This document shows positions 1 to 5,206 of a stretch of 5,206 nt of DNA, piece by piece. Origin of the DNA: DASPTB01 sp035623615 (GTDB taxonomy: Bacteria; Actinomycetota; UBA4738); contig DASPTB010000064.1 of assembly GCA_035623615.1 (NCBI GenBank), positions 1-5,206 of the forward strand, read 5' to 3'. The position numbers were made by a program, and so were the translations under genes. Each line of letters opens with the position of its first letter. The stretch's first letter is position 1. The notes beneath the pieces were generated by a model, which worked only from the letters and a program-made list of their open reading frames with translations, ran no database searches and had not been told where the DNA came from.

Positions 1-755
1 ACGACCTGCGTGCCCAGGTCGAGGGCAAGGAGATCCTGAAGGGGATCGACCTGACGGTGCGTCAGGGCGAGGTGCACGCCCTGATGGGCCCCAACGGCTC
101 GGGCAAGTCGACGCTCGCGAACGTCCTGATGGGCAGGCCGAGCTACACGGTGACGGGCGGGACGGTCCTGTTCGGCGGTGAGGACATCACGAAGCTCACC
201 GCGGACAAGCGTGCCCAGCTCGGGTTGTTCCTCGCGTTCCAGTACCCGACCGAGATCCCCGGGGTCTCTGTCGTCAACTTCCTGCGCTCGGCGTACACGG
301 CCGTCCATGGCGAGGGAATGTCGGCGCTCGCGTTCCGCAAGCTCCTCAAGGAGAAGATGGACCTGCTCGGCGTCGACGACGAGATGGTCCGGCGCTACGT
401 CAACCAGGGCTTCTCCGGTGGGGAGAAGAAGAAGAACGAGGTGCTGCAGCTCGCCGTCCTCGAGCCGAAGATCGCCGTGCTCGACGAGACCGACTCGGGG
501 CTCGACATCGACTCGCTGAAGTCCGTCGCCGAGGGCGTCGCCCGCCTGATCGGACCGAGCCTGGGGGTCTTGCTCATCACCCACTACCAGCGCATCCTGA
601 ATTACATCCAGCCCGACCACATCCACGTGATGATGGGCGGGCGGATCGTTCTGTCGGGCGGCGCCGAGCTCGCTGCCGACCTGGAGCAGAAGGGCTACGA
701 GGGCCTTCGCGCCGAGCTGGGCATCGAGCCCGGCGAGGGCGAGGAGCCCGAGTAG
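1..755 (+). CDS. sufC: SufC, Fe-S cluster assembly ATPase (5'-partial)
   Basis: SufC is the cytoplasmic ABC-type ATPase of the SufBCD scaffold, where ATP hydrolysis drives the rearrangements needed for iron-sulfur cluster assembly. The reading frame is open from the first full codon (position 3), and the first visible residues, DLRAQVEGKEILKG, match the usual SufC start from about residue 6. Only about five residues are therefore missing, and the GTG at 57 is internal. Walker A GPNGSGKST lies at 87-113. The signature FSGGEKKKNE starts at 411, followed by Walker B and the D-loop in AVLDETDSGLD (about 474-506), a SufC hallmark. The switch histidine of ITHYQR is encoded at 582-584. The protein ends with an acidic, Glu/Gly-rich tail. 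sufS follows 15 bases after the stop, so co-transcription is likely. sufB and sufD are expected to the left, outside the window. Identity is essentially certain. Confidence 0.97.
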   Translation, partial: DLRAQVEGKEILKGIDLTVRQGEVHALMGPNGSGKSTLANVLMGRPSYTVTGGTVLFGGEDITKLTADKRAQLGLFLAFQYPTEIPGVSVVNFLRSAYTAVHGEGMSALAFRKLLKEKMDLLGVDDEMVRRYVNQGFSGGEKKKNEVLQLAVLEPKIAVLDETDSGLDIDSLKSVAEGVARLIGPSLGVLLITHYQRILNYIQPDHIHVMMGGRIVLSGGAELAADLEQKGYEGLRAELGIEPGEGEEPE

Positions 756-770
756 GGGAAGAGGGGAACG

Positions 771-2006
771 ATGGGCGCGCTGGACGTCGAGCGGATCCGC
801 AAGGACTTCCCCATCCTCGAGCGCCGCGTGGGGACGGACGGCGACCGCCGGATGGTCTACCTCGACAGCGCGAACACCAGCCAGAAGCCGCGTCAGGTGA
901 TCGACACCGTCAGCGACTACTACGAGCGCTACAACGCGAACCTGTACCGCGCCGTCTACTCGATCGCCGAGGAGGCGACGGCCGCGTTCGAGGGGGCGCG
1001 CGCCAAGCTGGCGTCGTTCGTCGGCGCGCCCGACTCCTCGTGCATCGTCTTCAACAGAGGGACCACCGAGTCGGTCAACCTGGTCGCGCACGGGTACGGC
1101 CGAAAGTTCCTCCGCGAGGGCGACGAGATCCTCCTTTCGGAGGTGGAGCACCACTCCAACCTCGTGCCGTGGCAGTTCGCGGCGGAGGCGACGGGCGCGA
1201 CGCTCCGGTTCATCCCACTCGGCGACGACGGCACGCTCGACCTGTCGAACCTCGAGGACCTGCTGACCGAGCGAACGAAGATCCTCGCCGTCACGGGGAT
1301 GTCGAACGTCCTGGGAACGTTGGTGCCGTTGAAGGAGCTCGCCGTCGCAGCGCACGCCGTGGGCGCCGTCGTGCTCGTGGACGGTGCGCAGCTCGTCCCG
1401 CACCACCCGGTCGACGTCGTGGATCTGGACGTCGACTTCCTCACCATCTCGGGGCACAAGATGCTCGGCCCGACGGCTTCCGGCGGCCTCTACGGGAAGC
1501 CCGAGGTGCTCGATCGGATGGATCCGTTCCTCGGCGGTGGAGAGATGATTCTCGAGGTCTACCCCGACCGCTCGACGTTCAAGGACGCTCCCTACAAGTT
1601 CGAAGCCGGGACGATGAACATCGCCGAGGAGATCGGTCTGGCGGCGGCCATCGACTACCTCCAGGAGCTGGGGATGGAGGAGGTGCGCGCGCACGAGCGC
1701 GAGCTCGCGGCGTACGCCCTGGGCCGGATGGGCGACGCGGGGCTCAAGGTCTTCGGTCCTCCCGACCCGGCCGCCCGCGGGGGTGTGGTCTCGTTCTGGG
1801 TCGAGGGCGCGCATCCGCACGACGTCGCCCAGGTCCTGGACACCGAGGGCGTGTTCGTGCGGGCGGGCCACCACTGCGCCCAGCCCCTCATGCGTATCCT
1901 TGGAGTTCCGGCGACCACCAGGGCGTCGTTCTCGGTCTACAACTCGGCCGAGGACGTCGACGCGCTCGTGGCGTCCCTGGGTAAGGTGAAGGAGATCTTC
2001 GGATAG
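771..2006 (+). CDS. sufS: SufS, group II cysteine desulfurase
   Basis: SufS is a PLP-dependent enzyme that converts L-cysteine to L-alanine and holds the sulfur as a persulfide for Fe-S assembly. At 411 residues it has normal family length. The PLP-binding lysine is K230 in TISGHKMLGP, with the cofactor aspartate in VLVDGAQ upstream. The catalytic cysteine is C369 in RAGHHCAQPLM, and the EAGTMNIA segment is typical of SufS. H350 in HPHD aligns with the B. subtilis SufS histidine (H342) that takes over a zinc ligand from SufU, which fits the next gene. An unusual point is that the family motif N-x-H-R-G-x-H reads NLYRAVY here, with Y59 and Y63 in the histidine positions. The ATG at 771 has a GAGGGG Shine-Dalgarno at 761-766. 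The gene is in the suf operon, 15 bases after sufC and 10 before sufU. Confidence 0.97.
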   Translation: MGALDVERIRKDFPILERRVGTDGDRRMVYLDSANTSQKPRQVIDTVSDYYERYNANLYRAVYSIAEEATAAFEGARAKLASFVGAPDSSCIVFNRGTTESVNLVAHGYGRKFLREGDEILLSEVEHHSNLVPWQFAAEATGATLRFIPLGDDGTLDLSNLEDLLTERTKILAVTGMSNVLGTLVPLKELAVAAHAVGAVVLVDGAQLVPHHPVDVVDLDVDFLTISGHKMLGPTASGGLYGKPEVLDRMDPFLGGGEMILEVYPDRSTFKDAPYKFEAGTMNIAEEIGLAAAIDYLQELGMEEVRAHERELAAYALGRMGDAGLKVFGPPDPAARGGVVSFWVEGAHPHDVAQVLDTEGVFVRAGHHCAQPLMRILGVPATTRASFSVYNSAEDVDALVASLGKVKEIFG

Positions 2007-2016
2007 GGAGGGGCGC

Positions 2017-2496
2017 GTGGCGCTGGACGATCTCTACAAGGAAGTCATCCTCGACCACTACAAGAACCCGAGGAACAAGCGGCCGCTTCCGGGCGCCGAG
2101 GTCTCCTGCTCGGCCAACAACCCTCTGTGCGGCGACGAGATCACGGTGAACGCCCACCTCGCGGACGGACGGATCGCCGAAGTCACCTTTCAGGGGTCGG
2201 GCTGCTCCATCAGCCAGGCCAGTGCTTCGATGCTGACCGAGGCCGTCACGGGGAAGACGATCGAGGAGGCCCAGCACCTCGCGGCGGACGTGCGGCGCAT
2301 GCTCGCCGGAGACGTCGAGCCGACCGAGGAGGAGTTCGGCGACCTGGTGGCGCTGAAGGGCGTCGTGAAGTATCCGGTTCGCATCAAGTGCGCGGTGCTG
2401 TCGTGGGACGTGCTGCAGGACGCGCTCGGCGGATCGAACGATGGGGCCTCGGCCTCCGCGAGGGGCGGAGCCCTGCACGCGCTCGGCGAGTCCTGA
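2017..2496 (+). CDS. sufU: SufU, zinc-dependent sulfurtransferase partner of SufS
   Basis: SufU is a small IscU-fold protein that takes persulfide sulfur from SufS by zinc-ligand exchange and relays it to the SufBCD scaffold. The protein has 159 residues. The expected zinc ligands are all present: C38 and D40 in NPLCGDE, C63 in GSGCSISQASAS, and C125 in RIKCAVLSW. The insertion around residues 80-107 (KTIEEAQHL to PTEEEF), between the second and third cysteine regions, separates SufU from IscU scaffolds, so the sulfur-transfer role is favoured. The start is GTG, chosen because GGGAGGGG sits just before it and the N-terminus MALDDLYKEVILDHYKNPRN matches the family. A Gly/Ser/Ala-rich tail of about 22 residues follows the fold (residues 138-159) and is probably disordered. 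No sufT follows, and the next gene appears to have its own promoter. Confidence 0.96.
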   Translation: MALDDLYKEVILDHYKNPRNKRPLPGAEVSCSANNPLCGDEITVNAHLADGRIAEVTFQGSGCSISQASASMLTEAVTGKTIEEAQHLAADVRRMLAGDVEPTEEEFGDLVALKGVVKYPVRIKCAVLSWDVLQDALGGSNDGASASARGGALHALGES

Positions 2497-2509
2497 GCGC
2501 CCGCCGCGC

Positions 2510-2515
2510 TACGAT
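2510..2515 (+). promoter_or_regulatory. Candidate -10 box for a leaderless acyltransferase mRNA
   Basis: TACGAT fits the TANNNT -10 consensus. Its last T lies six bases before the ATG at 2522, the distance expected if transcription starts at or next to the A of the start codon. No Shine-Dalgarno is visible between the sufU stop and this ATG, which agrees with leaderless initiation, a common mode in Actinobacteria. No convincing -35 box was found, so the call rests on the -10 box and its spacing. Confidence 0.55.
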
Positions 2516-2521
2516 CCCGAC

Positions 2522-3502
2522 ATGCGCTTGGAGCTGTCCGACGACCCGACGGCCTTTCGCGCGTCGGACTGGGGACGGGTCGTCGACGCCGATCCCTTCG
2601 GGACGTTCTTCCACACGCCCGACTACCTGAAGCTCTACTGGGAGGAGTTCGGGAGCGGGCGCCTCGTGGTCGCCACGGCCACCGACGACACAACCGGCCC
2701 GGTCGCAGCTTGCGCACTCACCGTCGAGGACGGCCTCCTCACGTTTCTCGGAGGGTTCGACGTCACCGACTACATGGGCCCTGTGGCACTGCCCGGTCGG
2801 GCGGAGGCCTTCGCGAAGGAGCTGTTCGGCAGCGTCATGCGCGACCTCGACTGGGAGCACGCCGACCTTCGAGGCATGAAGGCCGCTTCGCCGTGGCCAT
2901 CGCTCCTCGAGGACGCGGCGGCCGCGCAGGGTTTGCGGGTCGAACGCCACGACGATGGCGTGTGCCCGGTGCTGGCGCTCCCGGCGACGGACGAGGAATA
3001 TCTGGCGGCCCTGCCCGCCAAGCTCCGCCACGAGATCCGCCGCAAGGATCGGCGGCTCCAGGCGGACCTCGGCGCGTACGAGATCGAGCTCGCCACCCAG
3101 GAGACTCTCCCGGATCTGTACGACCGGTTCATCGACTTCCACCGGCAGAGTCCCGGGCCCAAGGGGAAGTTCATGCACGCGGGTATGGAGATCTTCTTCC
3201 GGCGTCTCGGCGAGGCGTTCCTGCCGAAAGGTGAGTTCACGCTCGCGTTCATTCGTGTCGGTGACGCGTGGCCGGCGGGGATCATCGGGTTCCGCTTCGG
3301 CGACACGTTCTCGCTGTACAACTCGGCCTTCGATCGGGAGTATGCGCAGTGGAGCCCGGGGATGGTGCTCATCTCGGGCATGATCCGCCGATCGATCGAA
3401 GAGGGTCTCGCTACGTTCGACCTGCTGAAGGGCGACCTCGAGTACAAGAAGCGCTTCGGGGCCGAGCCCGCCGCGGTGTCACGCCTCGGCGTCGCGCGCT
3501 GA
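2522..3502 (+). CDS. FemAB/BioF2-like GNAT-fold acyltransferase
   Basis: This 326-residue protein resembles the double-GNAT Acetyltransf_6 (BioF2-like, CelD-related) group, distantly related to FemAB peptidyltransferases. Family members are often linked to cell-envelope or polysaccharide modification, but the substrate here is unknown. Visible signatures are an N-terminal DPFGTFFHTPDYLKLYWEEF (residues 24-43), a basic LRHEIRRKDRRL helix (from 168), a central AGIIGFRFGDTFSLYNSAFD strand pair typical of the second GNAT core, and a C-terminal FDLLKGDLEYKKRFG (299-313), the family's most characteristic motif. No signal peptide or membrane segment is seen, so it should be cytosolic. The ATG at 2522 is preferred over an in-frame ATG at 2441: the earlier one would overlap sufU and add a Pro/Arg-rich stretch, whereas 2522 is correctly placed after the TACGAT box. 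It starts 25 bases after sufU. Co-location with suf does not establish a role in Fe-S metabolism. Confidence 0.85.
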   Translation: MRLELSDDPTAFRASDWGRVVDADPFGTFFHTPDYLKLYWEEFGSGRLVVATATDDTTGPVAACALTVEDGLLTFLGGFDVTDYMGPVALPGRAEAFAKELFGSVMRDLDWEHADLRGMKAASPWPSLLEDAAAAQGLRVERHDDGVCPVLALPATDEEYLAALPAKLRHEIRRKDRRLQADLGAYEIELATQETLPDLYDRFIDFHRQSPGPKGKFMHAGMEIFFRRLGEAFLPKGEFTLAFIRVGDAWPAGIIGFRFGDTFSLYNSAFDREYAQWSPGMVLISGMIRRSIEEGLATFDLLKGDLEYKKRFGAEPAAVSRLGVAR

Positions 3503-3509
3503 ACCGCCC

Positions 3510-3533
3510 AAAGCCTCTGCGGCAGAGCTTTTT
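3510..3533. terminator. Intrinsic terminator, possibly bidirectional
   Basis: The segment reads AAAG, a bulged C, CTCTG, loop CGG, CAGAG, CTTT and then TT. This gives a nine-pair stem with one bulge and a three-base loop, ending in a run of five T on the plus strand. It starts seven bases after the acyltransferase stop and so fits as its terminator. Read on the minus strand, the same hairpin ends in only TTT, so it could also stop the convergent anti-sigma operon, but less efficiently. Confidence 0.75.
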
Positions 3534-3550
3534 CCGGGACTCCCGACGCC

Positions 3551-4297
3551 TCAGGTGCGGGGATGGTTCGCCGTCGCCTGCGCGACGACCGTGCCGTCCG
3601 GCGCCGTGAGCGTCACGTGGTCGTAGGAGGAGATGTCCGCGGACGTGACCATCCAGCTCGACCCTTCGCCCCTCGCGTCGAACTTGAGCGGAAACATCTT
3701 GATCGGGTGCAGACCGGTCGCCGACGTCAGGGTGACGTTCACCACGCCGGGGCCACCCGCTTGCCGCGCAAGGACGAGCACCCAACTCTGGCCGACGTCG
3801 CTGTCGTACAGCACCGCGGTTCCCTGGATGCTCGTGCCTCCCTGGGCCTGCAGGACGCCGACGCGAACGTCCTTGCCGCCCAGCAACGCGAGGAAGTGCT
3901 GGTACTGCGTCGCGTACGGACTGAGCGCCGCCAGCGTGGCGCTGGCGTGATTCGCCCGGTGCTGCGCGGTCATGCCCCACGTGAAGGCGCCGGCGAGCAC
4001 GACGACCGCCGCGGCGAGGGCGAGCCACGCGGCGCTGGGCCGCGGGCGGCGGGGCTGAGCGGGAGTCTCCCGCCACTCGTCGGCGAGCACCGACAGGACC
4101 CGGTCCTTGAGCTCGGGCGGCGGCGCGACCTCATGCGCGGCGCTCGCGAACAGCGCCACGCCCTGGTCCATCGAGGCGGCGTCGGCACGGCAGGCGCCGC
4201 AGCCGCGGAGGTGTCGTCGGATGTCGGCGGCCTCGATCTCCGACAGCGTGCCGAGCGCGAAGTCGGGAAGCCTGTCGAGCACCTGCTCACACGTCAC
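3551..4297 (-). CDS. Membrane-anchored zinc-finger anti-sigma factor, RskA-like
   Basis: This 248-residue single-pass protein should bind and silence the ECF sigma factor encoded just upstream. The N-terminal cytosolic ZAS-type domain (about 1-75) carries C3 and H29-x3-C33-x2-C36, a complete set of likely zinc ligands. A Pro/Arg-rich linker (about 79-88) precedes one hydrophobic helix (about 89-111), WLALAAAVVVLAGAFTW, flanked by arginines on its N-side, so the N-terminus is predicted to be inside. Residues 112-248 form an extracytoplasmic domain similar to RskA, rich in beta-strand-like segments. Family members are usually released by regulated proteolysis or by a change in the zinc centre; which applies here is not shown. 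The start is GTG, supported by GGAGGT nine bases upstream. It overlaps the sigma gene by 11 bases, implying translational coupling and balanced amounts. The gene ends 17 bases from the terminator hairpin. Confidence 0.88.
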   Translation of the reverse strand: MTCEQVLDRLPDFALGTLSEIEAADIRRHLRGCGACRADAASMDQGVALFASAAHEVAPPPELKDRVLSVLADEWRETPAQPRRPRPSAAWLALAAAVVVLAGAFTWGMTAQHRANHASATLAALSPYATQYQHFLALLGGKDVRVGVLQAQGGTSIQGTAVLYDSDVGQSWVLVLARQAGGPGVVNVTLTSATGLHPIKMFPLKFDARGEGSSWMVTSADISSYDHVTLTAPDGTVVAQATANHPRT

Positions 4298-4943
4298 TTG
4301 AATCGACCTCCAGCGCCTCTCGCAATCGGATCAAGGCCGTCCGGATCCGGGTCTTCGCGGTTCCAACGGGAATGCCCTCCAGCTCGGCCACCTCGCCCGA
4401 TGTCTTGCCGCCGAAGTAGGCGAGCTCGAGCGCGGCCCGTTGCTCGGGAGACAGGCGCTGCATCGCGTGCCGCGCCCTCGCGGCGAGGTCCATCGTCTCG
4501 GCCATCCGCTCGGGCTCGGAGCCGGGGGTGGCTTCCTGCATGGGTTCCTGCTGCGCGGTCACCCGGGCCTCGAGCACCCGCCGACGGATCGTGTCGATCG
4601 CCAGGCTCCGCGCGATCAACAGGATCCAGGTGTCGAGCGAACCGCGTGCGGACTCGTACGACGCGGCTCCGCGCCAGACCTTGACGAAGGTGTCCTGCAC
4701 AAGGTCCTCGGCCCGGGAAGGGTCGCCGAGCATGACCTTGCCCAGCCCGAAGACCCTGGGCGCGTACCGCCGGTAGAGTTCGTCGGCTGCCGCCGAGTCG
4801 CGCCGCGCGAAGGCGTGCATCAACTCGGCGTCGGCGACCCGCTCCTCTCGCACGGCCGCAAGCGTACGACGCAACTTCATCACGCCAGGGGATACGGACG
4901 AGCCGAGCGGCGGGTTCATCCGGCGGTCGCCGGGGGAGGTCAC
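4287..4943 (-). CDS. ECF-family RNA polymerase sigma factor
   Basis: This is a group IV sigma factor that would direct RNA polymerase to a stress regulon when freed from its anti-sigma factor. Region 2 spans about residues 54-122, with the core-binding segment AEDLVQDTFVKVWR (78-91) and the -10 recognition part ending in LAIDTIRRR. A linker of about 40 residues rich in Glu and Pro follows. Region 4 is about 162-211, with LSPEQRAALELAYFGG and the helix-turn-helix helix GTAKTRIRTALIRLREAL. The sequence resembles sigma factors paired with RskA or ZAS-type anti-sigma factors, as here. There are no added C-terminal domains. The GTG at 4943 is given as the start because it forms a GTGA overlap with the preceding stop, but it lacks a Shine-Dalgarno and gives an unconserved leader. 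ATG at 4880 (M22) is a credible alternative, leaving about 17 residues before the conserved part. The 3' end overlaps the anti-sigma gene. Confidence 0.93.
   Translation of the reverse strand: MTSPGDRRMNPPLGSSVSPGVMKLRRTLAAVREERVADAELMHAFARRDSAAADELYRRYAPRVFGLGKVMLGDPSRAEDLVQDTFVKVWRGAASYESARGSLDTWILLIARSLAIDTIRRRVLEARVTAQQEPMQEATPGSEPERMAETMDLAARARHAMQRLSPEQRAALELAYFGGKTSGEVAELEGIPVGTAKTRIRTALIRLREALEVDSSDV
4306..4311 (-). promoter_or_regulatory. Shine-Dalgarno of the anti-sigma gene inside the sigma gene
   Basis: GGAGGT on the minus strand lies within the last codons of the sigma gene, about eight to nine bases before the GTG at 4297. It supports that GTG as the start of the anti-sigma gene and is consistent with re-initiation by ribosomes finishing the sigma gene. 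Confidence 0.7.
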
Positions 4944-5206
4944 ACGGCGAACACGCGCAGATTGGTCAGAACGGTCTCCGCGAGCTCGATATCGCCGCCG
5001 ACGATCAGCCCCCCGGAGGAGAGGTACTCCTGAGCGGGAACCCGGCGCCCGGCGACCATGGCGAACGCGTAGCCTCCGCCCTCGACGACCGCGTCGGGCC
5101 CGACGCCGGGCCCGGGAACCTCGTGGGGGGCCAGGCCATAGTGCCAGGAGCCTCCGCCGGCGCCCTCGAGCTTGACGCGGACGCTCTTGCCCGGGAACGA
5201 GAGGCC
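4940..5206 (-). CDS. C-terminal end of a maleylpyruvate isomerase-like (MDMPI/TIGR03084-type) protein (5'-partial)
   Basis: The minus-strand frame is open from the right edge to a TGA at 4942-4940 and gives 88 residues with no start codon needed inside the window. The pattern is SVRVKLEG, then SWHYGLAP, a central AFAMVAGRR, and a terminal GGDIELAETVLTNLRVF. This order (VRV-x-L, a tryptophan strand, an xGRR helix, then GD-x-x-LA and an amphipathic helix) resembles the C-terminal domain of mycothiol-dependent maleylpyruvate isomerase-like and TIGR03084-type metal-binding proteins, many of which act in thiol-conjugate chemistry. An SCP2-like domain is the main alternative. The metal-binding N-terminal domain, if present, lies outside the window, so the function remains open. 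The stop overlaps the sigma-factor GTG by four bases, which places this gene first of the visible minus-strand operon. The coding assignment is strong and the family assignment moderate. Confidence 0.6.
   Translation of the reverse strand, partial: GLSFPGKSVRVKLEGAGGGSWHYGLAPHEVPGPGVGPDAVVEGGGYAFAMVAGRRVPAQEYLSSGGLIVGGDIELAETVLTNLRVFAV

Noticed and set aside
57..59. GTG as a possible start of sufC.
   Set aside because: The frame is open to the window edge and the residues encoded before it match the conserved SufC N-terminus, so the true start is off the left edge.
1040..1984. Long plus-strand open frame inside sufS.
   Set aside because: It is the second reading frame of sufS, with Arg/Gly/Pro-rich composition and no motifs. 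The sufS frame carries all the catalytic residues.
2441..2521. Earlier in-frame ATG extending the acyltransferase by 27 residues.
   Set aside because: It would overlap the sufU end by 56 bases, lacks a Shine-Dalgarno, and adds a Pro/Arg-rich stretch unlike the family N-terminus. The ATG at 2522 fits the -10 box.
2384..3178. Minus-strand open frame opposite sufU and the acyltransferase.
   Set aside because: It spans the antisense of two genes and their gap, has no recognisable domain, and the plus-strand frames are well supported.
3535..3545. Small inverted repeat CGGGACTCCCG after the terminator.
   Set aside because: A four-pair stem with a three-base loop and no T-run is too weak to call a second terminator in GC-rich DNA.
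3563..4684. Long plus-strand open frame across the anti-sigma and sigma genes.
   Set aside because: It is opposite two clearly recognisable proteins, is extremely Arg/Gly/Ala-rich, and has no family pattern. It is typical of antisense frames in GC-rich DNA.

Overview
The window is GC-rich (roughly two thirds G+C by eye) and densely coded. It most likely comes from an actinobacterium or a closely allied high-GC lineage. The reasons are the suf order sufC-sufS-sufU, a TANNNT box placed for leaderless initiation (2510-2515), a transmembrane ZAS/RskA-type anti-sigma factor paired with an ECF sigma factor, and a gene end resembling the mycothiol-dependent maleylpyruvate isomerase-like family. The exact lineage cannot be fixed from this window.

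Positions 1-2496 (+) are the 3' part of a SUF iron-sulfur cluster assembly operon. It holds sufC (lacking only about five N-terminal residues), sufS and sufU, with gaps of 15 and 10 bases. SufC is the ATPase of the SufBCD scaffold, whose other subunits would lie to the left. SufS draws persulfide sulfur from cysteine. SufU is the zinc-dependent acceptor that passes the sulfur on. All the expected ATPase, PLP-binding, catalytic-cysteine and zinc-binding residues are present.

Positions 2497-3502 (+) hold a FemAB/BioF2-like GNAT acyltransferase of unknown substrate. It has no visible Shine-Dalgarno but has a well-placed -10 box, so it is probably a separate leaderless transcription unit. A hairpin with a U-tract at 3510-3533 lies in the 48-base gap between this gene and the convergent minus-strand operon, and could end transcription from both sides.

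Positions 3551-5206 (-) form a tightly packed minus-strand operon. In transcription order it contains the C-terminal end of an MDMPI/TIGR03084-like protein (partial, running off the right edge), an ECF sigma factor, and its membrane-anchored zinc-finger anti-sigma factor. The genes overlap by 4 and 11 bases. The sigma and anti-sigma proteins should form a membrane-signalling switch whose signal and targets are not shown here.

I see no mobile elements, CRISPR arrays, RNA genes or clearly new system. This is mostly an ordinary chromosomal region. The points worth a second look are start-site, promoter and terminator architecture and a substitution in a usually conserved SufS motif.
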